Of a stretch of DNA of 64,000 nt, positions 47,472 through 55,321 are shown piece after piece (positions within the stretch are counted from its first letter, which is position 1; every line of letters starts with the position of its first letter). The notes beneath the pieces were generated by a model. The model did no database searches. It worked only from the letters and a program-made list of their open reading frames with translations, and had not been told where the DNA came from. Both the position numbers and the translations under genes were made by a program. This stretch comes from Janthinobacterium violaceinigrum (GTDB taxonomy: Bacteria > Pseudomonadota > Gammaproteobacteria > Burkholderiales > Burkholderiaceae_D). The DNA is taken from positions 1 through 64,000 of the forward strand of contig NZ_WFLI01000025.1 of NCBI RefSeq assembly GCF_009208555.1, in the 5' to 3' direction.

Positions 47472-48509
47472 ATGAACAAGATCAAAACCGGCCTGGTCGG
47501 CTACGGCTTTGCCGGCTCCACCTTCCACGCTCCCGTGCTGTCCACCATCGACGCCCTGGAATTGACGGCCATCGCCTCCAGCAAGCCGGACCTCGTGCAC
47601 CAGGATTGGCCGCAGGCCACCGTGTATGCGGAACCGGCGCAGCTGTTTGCCGATGCGGCCATCGAACTGGTCGTCATTGCCGCCCCCAACGAAGCGCATT
47701 TCAGCCTGGCGCTGGCGGCCCTGCAGGCGGGCAAGCACGTGGTGGTCGACAAGCCATTCACGATTTCCAGCGCCGAGGCGCAAACCCTGATCGCCGTGGC
47801 GAAGGAGCGCAAGCTGGTGCTCAGCGTGTACCACAACCGGCGCTGGGATGGCGATTTCCTCACCATCAAGGCGCTGCTGGCGCAGGGCACCCTGGGGCGC
47901 ATCGCCAGCGTCGAATCGCATTTCGACCGTTTCCGCCCCGAGATCCGCCAGCGCTGGCGCGAGTCCGGCGCGCCGGGCGGCGGCCTGCTGTACGACCTGG
48001 GCCCGCACATGCTGGACCAGGCCATGCAGCTGTTCGGCATGCCGGAAAAACTGTCTGCCGATATCGCCCTGCAGCGCGATGGCGCGCAAGCCGTCGACTA
48101 TTTCCACATCGTGCTGTATTACGACCGGCTGCGCGTGGTGCTGCAGGCCGGATGCCTGGTAAAGGCGCCGACGGCGCGCTTCGCCGTGCATGGCGACAAG
48201 GGCAGCTTCGTGAAATTCGGCCTCGATCCGCAGGAAGACGCCCTGAAGGCGGGCGGCAGGCCGGGACAGCCCGGCTGGGGCGTGGACCCCGTGCGCGGCG
48301 CGCTGCACCTGGGCACGCAGCCGGACGGCCACGTCGAACACCTGGAGATACAGGCGGGCCACTACCAGGACTTTTACCAGGGCATGGCCGACGCCATCCG
48401 CCACGGCGCAGCGGCGCCCGTGGCGGCCGAGGATGCGGCGGCGACGATACGCCTGATCGAACTGGCGCTGCAAAGCGCCGCCGAAGGCCGCGTGCTCCCG
48501 GTCGACTGA
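47472..48509 (+). CDS. Gfo/Idh/MocA family oxidoreductase
   Basis: A 345-residue NAD(P)-dependent sugar/inositol-type dehydrogenase. The N-terminal Rossmann fold has KTGLVGYGFAGSTFHAPVL and the cofactor-binding DKPFTISSAEA with the EKP-like Lys. The C-terminal GFO/IDH domain has HNRRWDGDFLTIKALL, GGLLYDLGPHMLDQAM and the catalytic-type His. It most resembles the YdgJ/scyllo-inositol dehydrogenase branch, but the substrate cannot be read from sequence. It is a single gene converging with the small membrane protein gene 21 bases away. Confidence 0.92.
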   Translation: MNKIKTGLVGYGFAGSTFHAPVLSTIDALELTAIASSKPDLVHQDWPQATVYAEPAQLFADAAIELVVIAAPNEAHFSLALAALQAGKHVVVDKPFTISSAEAQTLIAVAKERKLVLSVYHNRRWDGDFLTIKALLAQGTLGRIASVESHFDRFRPEIRQRWRESGAPGGGLLYDLGPHMLDQAMQLFGMPEKLSADIALQRDGAQAVDYFHIVLYYDRLRVVLQAGCLVKAPTARFAVHGDKGSFVKFGLDPQEDALKAGGRPGQPGWGVDPVRGALHLGTQPDGHVEHLEIQAGHYQDFYQGMADAIRHGAAAPVAAEDAAATIRLIELALQSAAEGRVLPVD

Positions 48510-48530
48510 TCCGGTGCCAGCCGGCCCGGC

Positions 48531-48860
48531 TCAGTTGATGACGAAGGCCAGCACCACGGCGCCCAGCGCCAGCAGGGCCAGGCCGCAAATGAACAGCAAT
48601 TCGCCCCACCACTCGTAGCGCAAGCGCGGCTGGCCGGGGCGCAGCGACATGAACGAGAGCACGGCGCTGACGAGAAAGACGATGGCATCGACGGCCAGCA
48701 GCTTGTCGATGGCCACGCGCATCTCGCCGCGCGGCGCCAGGTGGCCGATCGACAGCACCGTCATGCACACGCCCACCATCGTCGCCGAGGTAGGCAAAAT
48801 ATGGGCAGACAAACCGCGCGCCGGCACGCCCCGTTCGGGCGCCTTGCCGTCGCCCGGCAT
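48531..48860 (-). CDS. Small membrane protein of unknown function
   Basis: This encodes 109 residues with three hydrophobic helices (LPTSATMVGVCMTVLSIGHL, DAIVFLVSAVLSFMSL, LLFICGLALLALGAVVLAFV). It resembles a conserved hypothetical membrane protein seen in related bacteria, but I know no function. ATG 48860 overlaps the stop of the gene before it as TGATG, so the two are coupled and likely act together at the envelope. Confidence 0.75.
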   Translation of the reverse strand: MPGDGKAPERGVPARGLSAHILPTSATMVGVCMTVLSIGHLAPRGEMRVAIDKLLAVDAIVFLVSAVLSFMSLRPGQPRLRYEWWGELLFICGLALLALGAVVLAFVIN

Positions 48861-49324
48861 CAGGTCCGGCCCTGGTTCGTTCCCGCCGGCCAGACCAGCT
48901 CCACGCGCGCCGAGCTGCCCGCCTTGACCTGCACCTTGCGTTCCAAGGTCTTGCCGGCCAGGGTGGCGCGCAGGCTGTAGCTGCCCGGCGCCAGTTTCGC
49001 CAGCAGGAATGGCCCGCTGGCCGTCGTTTCCAGCACCTGCGCGCCCTTGGCGTCGCTGATCTGCAGCTTCACGTCGGAGGCAAATTCCGCCTTGCCCGGC
49101 GCCTGCACGGAAAACACCAGGCTCAATGGCCAATGCCGGCTGGCGCTCTTGATGGCGGTCGATTCATCGAGGCCGATGCCGCCGCTCAGGTATTCCACCG
49201 CCCCGCTCTTCTGCACGGGCGGCAGCGCACTCTCATTCTGTGCCTGCGCCGCACTTCCCAGCAACAGCCCGGCGGCCAGCATTGCCGCAGCCAGGCTCAA
49301 GGTACCGCGTCTGTTTGATGCCAT
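48860..49324 (-). CDS. Exported protein with carboxypeptidase-regulatory-like domain
   Basis: A 154-residue protein with a signal peptide (ending LLGSAAQA before QNESAL). The C-terminal 70 residues look like a small Ig-type beta-sandwich of the carboxypeptidase regulatory kind (GPFLLAKLAPGSYSLRATLA, KTLERKVQVKAGSSARVELV). The middle has SGGIGLDESTAIKS. The specific function is unknown. It is translationally coupled to the small membrane protein gene downstream. Confidence 0.78.
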   Translation of the reverse strand: MASNRRGTLSLAAAMLAAGLLLGSAAQAQNESALPPVQKSGAVEYLSGGIGLDESTAIKSASRHWPLSLVFSVQAPGKAEFASDVKLQISDAKGAQVLETTASGPFLLAKLAPGSYSLRATLAGKTLERKVQVKAGSSARVELVWPAGTNQGRT

Positions 49325-49389
49325 CTCACTCTCCTCGTGTCGGTTGAATCAAGATAGGAAGCGCAGCTTAGGCAGGACTTAGGAAACCA

Positions 49390-49581
49390 TCACCGCCGGC
49401 GCATGGCCTCGGCAATCTTCTGGTCCGTCTTGAACTGGCTCAGCGCATACACGGCCCAGATTGTGGCTGGCAGCCAGCCGATCAAGGTGATTTGCAGGAT
49501 CAGGCAAATGATGCCGGCGATCGGACGGCCGATCGTGAAAAAGGTCAGCCACGGGAATATCAGGGCAATCAGCAAGCGCAT
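49390..49581 (-). CDS. YqaE/Pmp3 family membrane protein
   Basis: A 63-residue protein with two transmembrane helices and the family pattern (FTIGRPIAGIICLILQITLI, then GWLPATIWAVYAL and a charged tail KTDQKIAEAMRRR). Members affect membrane potential and salt or stress tolerance. ATG 49581 has AAGGAAC upstream, the decisive start; a longer frame above it adds an Arg-rich non-family part. It is a single gene. Confidence 0.88.
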   Translation of the reverse strand: MRLLIALIFPWLTFFTIGRPIAGIICLILQITLIGWLPATIWAVYALSQFKTDQKIAEAMRRR

Positions 49582-49655
49582 CGTTCGTTCCTTCAGTATT
49601 CCCCTGCGCCGCGGGGACCGGGCCGGCATGCCGGCGGTAAAATCCATTGACCTGA

Positions 49656-50549
49656 TTATAACGATAGCTGCGCCTCACGCGGCGCCGGTGCCAGTTGTTT
49701 TTCCATCCACGCCAGGATGGCGGCGAAGATCTCTTCGCGGTTCAGTTCATTGAAATTCTCGTGGTAATTGGCAGGATAAAAATGGTAGTCGAGCAAGCCA
49801 TCGGGCACGCTGCGCAGCATGCCTTCCGTGGCGCGGCTGTCGGCCAGCTTGTCGTCGCCCGCCACCACGGCAAACAGGGGGAAGGTCCAGCCCGACAAGC
49901 CGCCCGCCAGTTCCTTTTGCGCCGACGTCAGCGCGTGGGCGAAACGCACCGACGCGGCGCTGGCGCGTATGCCGTCGCGCTCGTCCTGGAAATGGCGCGC
50001 GGTGATGGCCTGGTCGTGCGTCAGCAGCATGGTCAGGTTCCCCAACGGCACCTTCATCGTGGGGAAGCGCCTGGCCAGCCAGCCCGACAGCATCTGCAGC
50101 ACCTTCGGCACGGGAATCGCATTCACGTAATACGGCGAGGAGATGATGAAGCCCCGGATGACCGGGTCGCCCGCAAAGCGCCGCAGCCCCAGATGGGTGG
50201 CGATCAGGCCGCCCATGGAGTGGCCCATGACGAAAACCGGCACGCCGGGGTACGTCTGCCTGACCCAGGCGAGGAACAGTTCCTCGTCGTCGAGGAAGGC
50301 CTCGAACGAGGGGATGTCCACCATGCGCTTGCCGTCGTGGCCCACCATGTCGAAGCTGACGGTGGCGATGCCGTGCTGGCGGAAGTACAGCGCCGGCGTG
50401 ACATAGTCGCCCGCATGCGCCATGCCGCCGTGGATCGCCAGGATTACGGCACGTGGCTGTTGCGGCCCTGGCGGCTGCCAGATGTGGATGGGCCGCTCGA
50501 CCTGGTCGCTGCACAGCAGGCTGGCCATCTTGTCTTCTGAAAAACGCAT
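49656..50549 (-). CDS. Alpha/beta hydrolase (monoacylglycerol lipase/lysophospholipase type)
   Basis: A 297-residue hydrolase with ILAIHGGMAHAGDY (oxyanion region), nucleophile elbow GHSMGG, and later VAGDDKLADSRA and NYHENFNE that supply the Asp and His of the triad. The arrangement is that of PldB/monoacylglycerol lipase (Hydrolase_4). No signal peptide is seen, so it is cytoplasmic. ATG 50549 has AGGAG upstream and is preferred to ATG 50564. It follows the LysR gene in the same direction, which might control it. Confidence 0.9.
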   Translation of the reverse strand: MRFSEDKMASLLCSDQVERPIHIWQPPGPQQPRAVILAIHGGMAHAGDYVTPALYFRQHGIATVSFDMVGHDGKRMVDIPSFEAFLDDEELFLAWVRQTYPGVPVFVMGHSMGGLIATHLGLRRFAGDPVIRGFIISSPYYVNAIPVPKVLQMLSGWLARRFPTMKVPLGNLTMLLTHDQAITARHFQDERDGIRASAASVRFAHALTSAQKELAGGLSGWTFPLFAVVAGDDKLADSRATEGMLRSVPDGLLDYHFYPANYHENFNELNREEIFAAILAWMEKQLAPAPREAQLSL

Positions 50550-50570
50550 CGCTGCTCCTGTCATGCCCTG

Positions 50571-51464
50571 TCACGCCTTCAGGTGATCGATCAACTGGCG
50601 CGCATACAGGGGTAATTCACTGAACTGGCGCACGCAAATCGTCAGATTGCGTACCGACCAGGGATCGGATAATTCCAGGCAGCGCAGCGCCATCGTCTGC
50701 TGGCAGCGGCTTGCCGCCGCCAGCGGCACCACGCTGATACCCACGCCGCTGGCCACCATGCGGCACACGGCATCGAAGCTGCGCAGGCGCACGCGCACTT
50801 TCAGCGGGCGCCCCAGGCGCGCCGCGTGCATGCCCAGGTACTGCTGCATCGCACTGTCGTCGGCCAGGCCGATGAAATCGTGATCGAGCACGCTGGCAAA
50901 GTCGACGACGCCATCCTGTCCCAGCGCGCGGTGGTGCACGCCGTCGGCCGCCGCGATCACCACCAGCCGGTCGGGGCGGAACAAAAACGTCTGCAAGCCG
51001 CGCATGTCGACCGAGTCGGACACGATGCCCATGTCGGCCAGCCCTTCCGAGACGGCCTTGACGATATCGTAACTGAGGCGCTCTTCCAGGTCGATGGTCA
51101 GGTTCGGATGGCGGTCGAGAAAAGCGCCGAGCGCCTCGGGCAGGAATTCGCTGAGGGCCGCCGTATTGCACAGCAGCCGCAACTGCCCTTTCAAGCCGCG
51201 CGCAAACTCACCGAGCTCGCCCCGCATTTTCTCCATTTGCAGCAAAACGAGGCGCGCGTGATGCAGCAGGGTCTGGCCCACCGGTGTCGGTTCCACGCCA
51301 CGCCGGCCGCGCAGCAGCAGGGGCATGCCCAGCATCTCTTCCATGCCGCGCACGCGCGCACTGCTCGAGGCCAGCGCCAGATGGCTGCGCGCGGCGCCCG
51401 CCGTCAGGCTGCCCGCCTCCACCACGTTGACAAACAGCTGCAAGTCGACCAGATCGAAACGCAT
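50571..51464 (-). CDS. LysR-family transcriptional regulator
   Basis: A 297-residue complete LysR regulator. The N-terminal winged helix carries LQLFVNVVEAGSLTAGAARS and HLALASSSARVRGMEEML, and the effector domain runs to LYARQLIDHLKA. ATG 51464 gives the family start MRFDLVDLQLF. It stands between a lipase-like gene (same strand, 22 bases downstream) and a divergent TSUP permease gene; regulating the divergent permease from the 126-base gap would be the typical LysR arrangement. The effector is unknown. Confidence 0.95.
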   Translation of the reverse strand: MRFDLVDLQLFVNVVEAGSLTAGAARSHLALASSSARVRGMEEMLGMPLLLRGRRGVEPTPVGQTLLHHARLVLLQMEKMRGELGEFARGLKGQLRLLCNTAALSEFLPEALGAFLDRHPNLTIDLEERLSYDIVKAVSEGLADMGIVSDSVDMRGLQTFLFRPDRLVVIAAADGVHHRALGQDGVVDFASVLDHDFIGLADDSAMQQYLGMHAARLGRPLKVRVRLRSFDAVCRMVASGVGISVVPLAAASRCQQTMALRCLELSDPWSVRNLTICVRQFSELPLYARQLIDHLKA

Positions 51465-51590
51465 GACAGCCCTCCTTTTTCCCCATCTTATCAGCCTTCG
51501 TCCACCACTGAGGCTGACTCAAAATAATCCACCTTGGCGAAATCCGCAAGCGCGCGCAAAATCCACGCAAAATCACTGTGGAATAAAATC

Positions 51591-52334
51591 ATGGAGACGT
51601 CATTTCTGCTGGCCGTTGGCGCCAGTTTTCTCGCCGCTGGCTTCGTCAAGGGCGTAGTCGGACTAGGCTTGCCAACGGTGGCCATGGGCACGCTCAGCCT
51701 CGTCATGCCGCCCGTGCAGGCCGCCGCCCTGCTGATCGTGCCGTCGATGGTGACGAACGTATGGCAGCTGGCGGCCGGCCCGGGCCTGCGCGCCCTGCTG
51801 CGGCGCCTGTGGCCCCTGCTGGCCAGCGTCATGGGGGGCACCCTGGCGGGCGGCGCCCTGCTGCCGAAGGATAGCGGCACCTGGGCCGTCGTCGCGCTGG
51901 GCGTGGCGCTGATGCTGTATGCACTGGCGGGACTGTTTTCGCTGCAGCTGCGCGTGCCGGCGCGGCACGAAGCGTGGCTGGGCCCCGTGGCGGGCGCCGC
52001 GACAGGACTGGTGACGGCCGCCACGGGCGTGTTCGTGATCCCCGCCGTGCCGTATCTGCAGGGATTGGGCCTGGCGCGCGATGCGCTCGTGCAGGCGCTG
52101 GGCCTGGCGTTTACCGCATCGACCGTGGCGCTGGCGGCCAGCCTGGCCCTGCACGGCGACTTCAGTCTCGGCGCGGTCGGCGCTTCCGCGTATGCGCTGC
52201 TGCCGGCGCTGGCCGGCATGCTGGCCGGCCAATGGCTGCGCGGGCGCATCGCGCAGGCCGTGTTCAAACGGTGCTTTTTTGCAGGGCTGTTCGCCCTGGG
52301 CCTGCATGCGGCGGTCAAGCCATGGCTGGGATGA
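51591..52334 (+). CDS. TSUP family permease (TauE/SafE type)
   Basis: A 247-residue integral membrane protein with about eight helices and the two half-repeats of the family (FLAAGFVKGVVGLGLPTVAM and GAATGLVTAATGVFVIPAVP, PYLQGLGLARDALVQALGLA). TSUP proteins move sulfite, sulfonates or other organic anions. ATG 51591 starts METSFLLAVGA at a hydrophobic helix. It is divergent from a LysR gene, the likely regulator, and its stop overlaps the next gene as ATGA. Confidence 0.92.
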   Translation: METSFLLAVGASFLAAGFVKGVVGLGLPTVAMGTLSLVMPPVQAAALLIVPSMVTNVWQLAAGPGLRALLRRLWPLLASVMGGTLAGGALLPKDSGTWAVVALGVALMLYALAGLFSLQLRVPARHEAWLGPVAGAATGLVTAATGVFVIPAVPYLQGLGLARDALVQALGLAFTASTVALAASLALHGDFSLGAVGASAYALLPALAGMLAGQWLRGRIAQAVFKRCFFAGLFALGLHAAVKPWLG

Positions 52335-52594
52335 TAGCCGTGGTGCCCTGGGGCGAGCATGCGCTGTCGGCCTGCATCGACGGGCAGCAGGTGGCCATGC
52401 TCGATTTCAGCCCCTGCGGCGGCGAAGCCACGCTCAACATGCTGTTCGTGAAACCGCCATTTCGCCATCGTGGCGTGGCCAGGGCATTGATGCGCGAAAT
52501 CCTGCGGCGCTATGCGCAGGTGCGCTGGGTCAATCGAGGCCGAGAATGGACGCGACCGACAGTTCGAGCTGCTCGACCAGCTCCGGCTGCATGA
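52331..52594 (+). CDS. Short GNAT-like acetyltransferase, overlapping the converging phosphatase-like gene
   Basis: An 87-residue protein whose middle has GNAT motif A (FVKPPFRHRGVARALMREIL), preceded by the usual strands (ALSACIDGQQVAMLDFSP, ATLNMLFV). It is much shorter than the common 140-170 residues, lacking the C-terminal half. It is coupled to the permease gene (ATGA). Its last 22 or so codons lie on the opposite strand of the LMW phosphatase-like gene and read as Arg/Pro/Ala-rich, so the tail is probably read-through of a truncated gene. It may be a small-domain GNAT or a remnant. Confidence 0.6.
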   Translation: MIAVVPWGEHALSACIDGQQVAMLDFSPCGGEATLNMLFVKPPFRHRGVARALMREILRRYAQVRWVNRGREWTRPTVRAARPAPAA

Positions 52595-52856
52595 ATTGAT
52601 ACTCGTCGGGGATGTCGAGCACGTGGATGGTCTTGTGCTCGAGCAGGCGGCCAAACTGCGCGCGCAGGCGCGACTTGTGCTTCTCTTCCATCACGAAAAT
52701 CACCTCGCACCAGGCCAGGTCATTTGCATTGACGGGATGGCGCGCGTTCAGACTGGTACCGCCCGATCGCACGGACAGGGCGGGATGGCGGCGCCATACC
52801 TGCTCCGCCGTGGGACTGCGCCACTGGTTGCGGCTGCAAACGAACAGGACGTTCAA
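52530..52856 (-). CDS. Low-molecular-weight protein tyrosine phosphatase-like protein
   Basis: A 108-residue protein with the LMW phosphatase P-loop near the N-terminus: VLFVCSRNQWRSPTAE, where Cys7 and Arg13 would form the thiophosphate site (CX5R). The later part (HPVNANDLAWCEVIFVMEEK, HVLDIPDEYQFM) resembles the short branch of this family; the usual DPY/DPW loop is DIPDEY. The start is TTG 52856, 13 bases after pyrE, with GAGG upstream; no ATG gives the P-loop. It is likely co-transcribed with pyrE. Confidence 0.87.
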   Translation of the reverse strand: MNVLFVCSRNQWRSPTAEQVWRRHPALSVRSGGTSLNARHPVNANDLAWCEVIFVMEEKHKSRLRAQFGRLLEHKTIHVLDIPDEYQFMQPELVEQLELSVASILGLD

Positions 52857-52869
52857 GCGCGCCCGAACC

Positions 52870-53532
52870 TCAGATGCCGTAGCGCGCGCGGTAGGCGGAA
52901 ACGGCTTCCTTGTGCTTCAGCAGTTCCGGATCGGCGCCTGCGCCATTCAGGTAGCCGAACAGGTCGTCCAGGTTGCCGATCGAGATGACGGGAATGCCGT
53001 ACTGTTTCGACACTTCCTGCACCGCCGAACTTGGCGACAGCTGGCCGTCCGGACCCGAACGCTCCATGCGGTCCAGGGCGATCAGCACGGCGCATGGCTC
53101 GGCGCCGGCGGCACGGATCATGTCGACCGATTCGCGCACCGAGGTGCCGGCCGAGATCACATCGTCAATGATGACAACCTTGCCATGCAACTTGGCGCCG
53201 ACGATGGTGCCGCCTTCGCCATGGTCCTTGGCTTCCTTGCGGTTGAAGGCGAACGAGGTGTTGCGGCCCTTGCCGGCCAGCGCCACGGCGGTGGCCGAGG
53301 CCAGGGTGATGCCCTTGTAGGCGGGGCCGAACAGCATGTCGAATTCGACGCCCGAGTCGAGCAGGGTCTGCGCGTAGAACTGCGCCAGCTCGGCCAAGGT
53401 GGCGCCGTCATGGAACAGGCCCGCATTGAAGAAGTACGGCGACTGGCGTCCGGCCTTGGTGGTGAACTCGCCAAACCGCAAGACTCCCTTGGATACTGAA
53501 AACGCGATAAACTGCTGGCGTAAATTATTCAC
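52870..53532 (-). CDS. pyrE: Orotate phosphoribosyltransferase
   Basis: A 220-residue enzyme that makes OMP from orotate and PRPP in pyrimidine synthesis. Motifs are FGPAYKGITLAS, SFAFNRKEAKDHGEGGTIVG (flexible loop) and the PRPP-binding VVIIDDVISAGTS. The start is GTG 53532 with GAGG upstream, which gives the family N-terminus (NNLRQQFIAFSVSKGVLRFG); an upstream ATG would add 19 non-family residues. The phosphatase-like gene follows 13 bases downstream. Confidence 0.96.
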   Translation of the reverse strand: MNNLRQQFIAFSVSKGVLRFGEFTTKAGRQSPYFFNAGLFHDGATLAELAQFYAQTLLDSGVEFDMLFGPAYKGITLASATAVALAGKGRNTSFAFNRKEAKDHGEGGTIVGAKLHGKVVIIDDVISAGTSVRESVDMIRAAGAEPCAVLIALDRMERSGPDGQLSPSSAVQEVSKQYGIPVISIGNLDDLFGYLNGAGADPELLKHKEAVSAYRARYGI

Positions 53533-53641
53533 ATTAGCCTCATTTTTTAAAAGTGCCTGTATTTTAATCCGCGCGCACCGGCGAGACAATCGCCATGCCG
53601 CGCCCGCCGGCCCCGTCCAGCGCCCTTTTTACTCTCGACCT

Positions 53642-54418
53642 ATGCCAAAAATTATCTCCGCCAACCTGAACGGCATCCGTTCCGCCGCCAAAAAAGGCTT
53701 TTTCAACTGGATGGGCACGCAGACGGCCGATTTCATCTGCGTGCAGGAATTGAAGGCGCAGCTGCCCGACATGACGCCGGAATTCCTCAATCCGCACGGC
53801 TACCATGGCCATTTCCACTATGCCGAGAAAAAAGGCTATTCCGGTACGGGCGTGTACAGCAAGGTGGAACCGGACGCCGTGCATATCGGCTTCGGCAGCC
53901 CCGAATTCGATGCCGAAGGCCGCTATGTGCGCTGTGATTTTGGCAACCTGTCCGTCATTTCCGTGTACTGCCCGTCCGGTTCGTCCGGCCCGGAACGCCA
54001 GGAAGCCAAGTTCCGCTTCATGGAACTGTTCCTGCCGCACTTGCTGGAATTGAAGGCGCTGGGCCGCGAAGTGGTCATCTGCGGCGACTGGAACATCGCC
54101 CACCACGAAATCGACCTGAAAAACTGGAAGGGCAACAAGAAGAATTCCGGCTTCCTGCCCGAGGAACGCGCGTGGCTGACGCGCGTCTTCGACGAAGTGG
54201 GCTTCGTCGACGTGCACCGCGGCCTGGACAAGCGCGAAGACCAGTACACGTGGTGGAGCAACCGGGGCCAGGCCTATGCGAAGAACGTAGGCTGGCGCAT
54301 CGACTACCACGTCGCCACGCCCGGCATCGCGGCGCAGGCGCACACGGTCAGCGTCTACAAGGACGAGCGCTTCTCCGACCACGCGCCCTTGATCATCGAT
54401 TACACGCTCAAGGTTTAA
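53642..54418 (+). CDS. xth: Exodeoxyribonuclease III
   Basis: A 258-residue AP endonuclease/3'-exonuclease of base-excision repair. The metal and catalytic residues are visible in SANLNGIRSAAKKG, FICVQELKAQ, VICGDWNIAHHEIDLKN, WRIDYHVATP and the final SDHAPLIIDY. ATG 53642 starts MPKIISANLNG. It is divergent from pyrE. Its stop codon overlaps the stop of the converging pseudouridine synthase gene within TTTAA. Confidence 0.96.
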   Translation: MPKIISANLNGIRSAAKKGFFNWMGTQTADFICVQELKAQLPDMTPEFLNPHGYHGHFHYAEKKGYSGTGVYSKVEPDAVHIGFGSPEFDAEGRYVRCDFGNLSVISVYCPSGSSGPERQEAKFRFMELFLPHLLELKALGREVVICGDWNIAHHEIDLKNWKGNKKNSGFLPEERAWLTRVFDEVGFVDVHRGLDKREDQYTWWSNRGQAYAKNVGWRIDYHVATPGIAAQAHTVSVYKDERFSDHAPLIIDYTLKV

Positions 54419-55320
54419 GCCCCCAGGCTGCGCCGGCTTTCAAAACGGCGCGGCGCGCCGCTCAACGGGTCCGTGAAATCGATGGCGCGCGCCAGCAGCT
54501 GCAAGGGCTGCGACATGTCGTCTTCCTTGCACGGCAGGGCCACCGGGTAAAACGCATCGTTGACGATGGGGACGCCCAGCGACGCCAGGTGCACGCGCAG
54601 CTGGTGCTTGCGGCCCGTGTGCGGATGCAGCCGGTACAGGTTCAACTCGCCGCGCCGTTCGATCACGTCGATGACGGTTTCCGAGTTCGGCTCCCCCGCC
54701 TCCTCGCGCATGAGGAAAAACTGCGCGCCCTCGACCATGCGGCTGCGGTAGGTGAACGGAAAATCGCGGCCGTCGAGGCGCGGCGCCAGCGCCTCGTACG
54801 TCTTGCGCACTTCGCGGCGCTGGAACAGCGACTGGTAGGCGCCCCGGCTCGCTACCTGGCGCGAAAAAATCACCACGCCGGCCGTCTCGCGGTCGAGGCG
54901 GTGGATGGGCGTCAGGTCGGCACTGTCGAGCCGTTTCTTCAGGCGCGTCAGCAAGGTCTCCTGCACGAAGCGCCCGCCCGGCGTCATGGGCAGAAAATGG
55001 GGCTTGTCGACCACCACCAGGTGTTCGTCCTGGAACAGGATCTCTTCCTGGAACGGGATCGGCGTTTCGCGCTCCAGCTCGCGGTAATAAAAAATGCGCA
55101 TGCCGCGCTTGTAGGCGCTGGCGGGCCCCAGCACGGCGCCGTCGCCATCGACCACTTCGCCGCGCGCCATGCGGTCCTGCCATTGCGCGGCGCTGATCTG
55201 CGGATAGCGCGCGACGAGAAAGGAGAGCATGTCCGGCCACTGCCCCTCCGGCAGCCACAGATAGCTGGGGGCGACGCCGTCGCGCATGGGCAGCGGCACG
55301 GAACTGCTACGGGCAGACAT
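54415..55320 (-). CDS. RluA-family pseudouridine synthase
   Basis: A 301-residue pseudouridine synthase. The catalytic Asp is in IHRLDRETAGVVIF; other blocks are VVVDKPHFLPMTPGG, the substrate-binding YRSRMVEGAQFFLM, and RLHPHTGRKHQLRVHLASLG. The N-terminal 80 residues form an S4-like start. The RNA target (23S rRNA or tRNA) cannot be told from sequence. ATG 55320 was chosen; in-frame sequence above it belongs to the peptidase gene. It lies 1 base after the M48 peptidase stop. Confidence 0.92.
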   Translation of the reverse strand: MSARSSSVPLPMRDGVAPSYLWLPEGQWPDMLSFLVARYPQISAAQWQDRMARGEVVDGDGAVLGPASAYKRGMRIFYYRELERETPIPFQEEILFQDEHLVVVDKPHFLPMTPGGRFVQETLLTRLKKRLDSADLTPIHRLDRETAGVVIFSRQVASRGAYQSLFQRREVRKTYEALAPRLDGRDFPFTYRSRMVEGAQFFLMREEAGEPNSETVIDVIERRGELNLYRLHPHTGRKHQLRVHLASLGVPIVNDAFYPVALPCKEDDMSQPLQLLARAIDFTDPLSGAPRRFESRRSLGA

Positions 55321-55321
55321 C

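Noticed and set aside
48119..48688. Minus-strand frames opposite the Gfo/Idh gene
   Set aside because: They are Arg/Pro/Ser-rich shadows of a gene with clear cofactor and substrate motifs.
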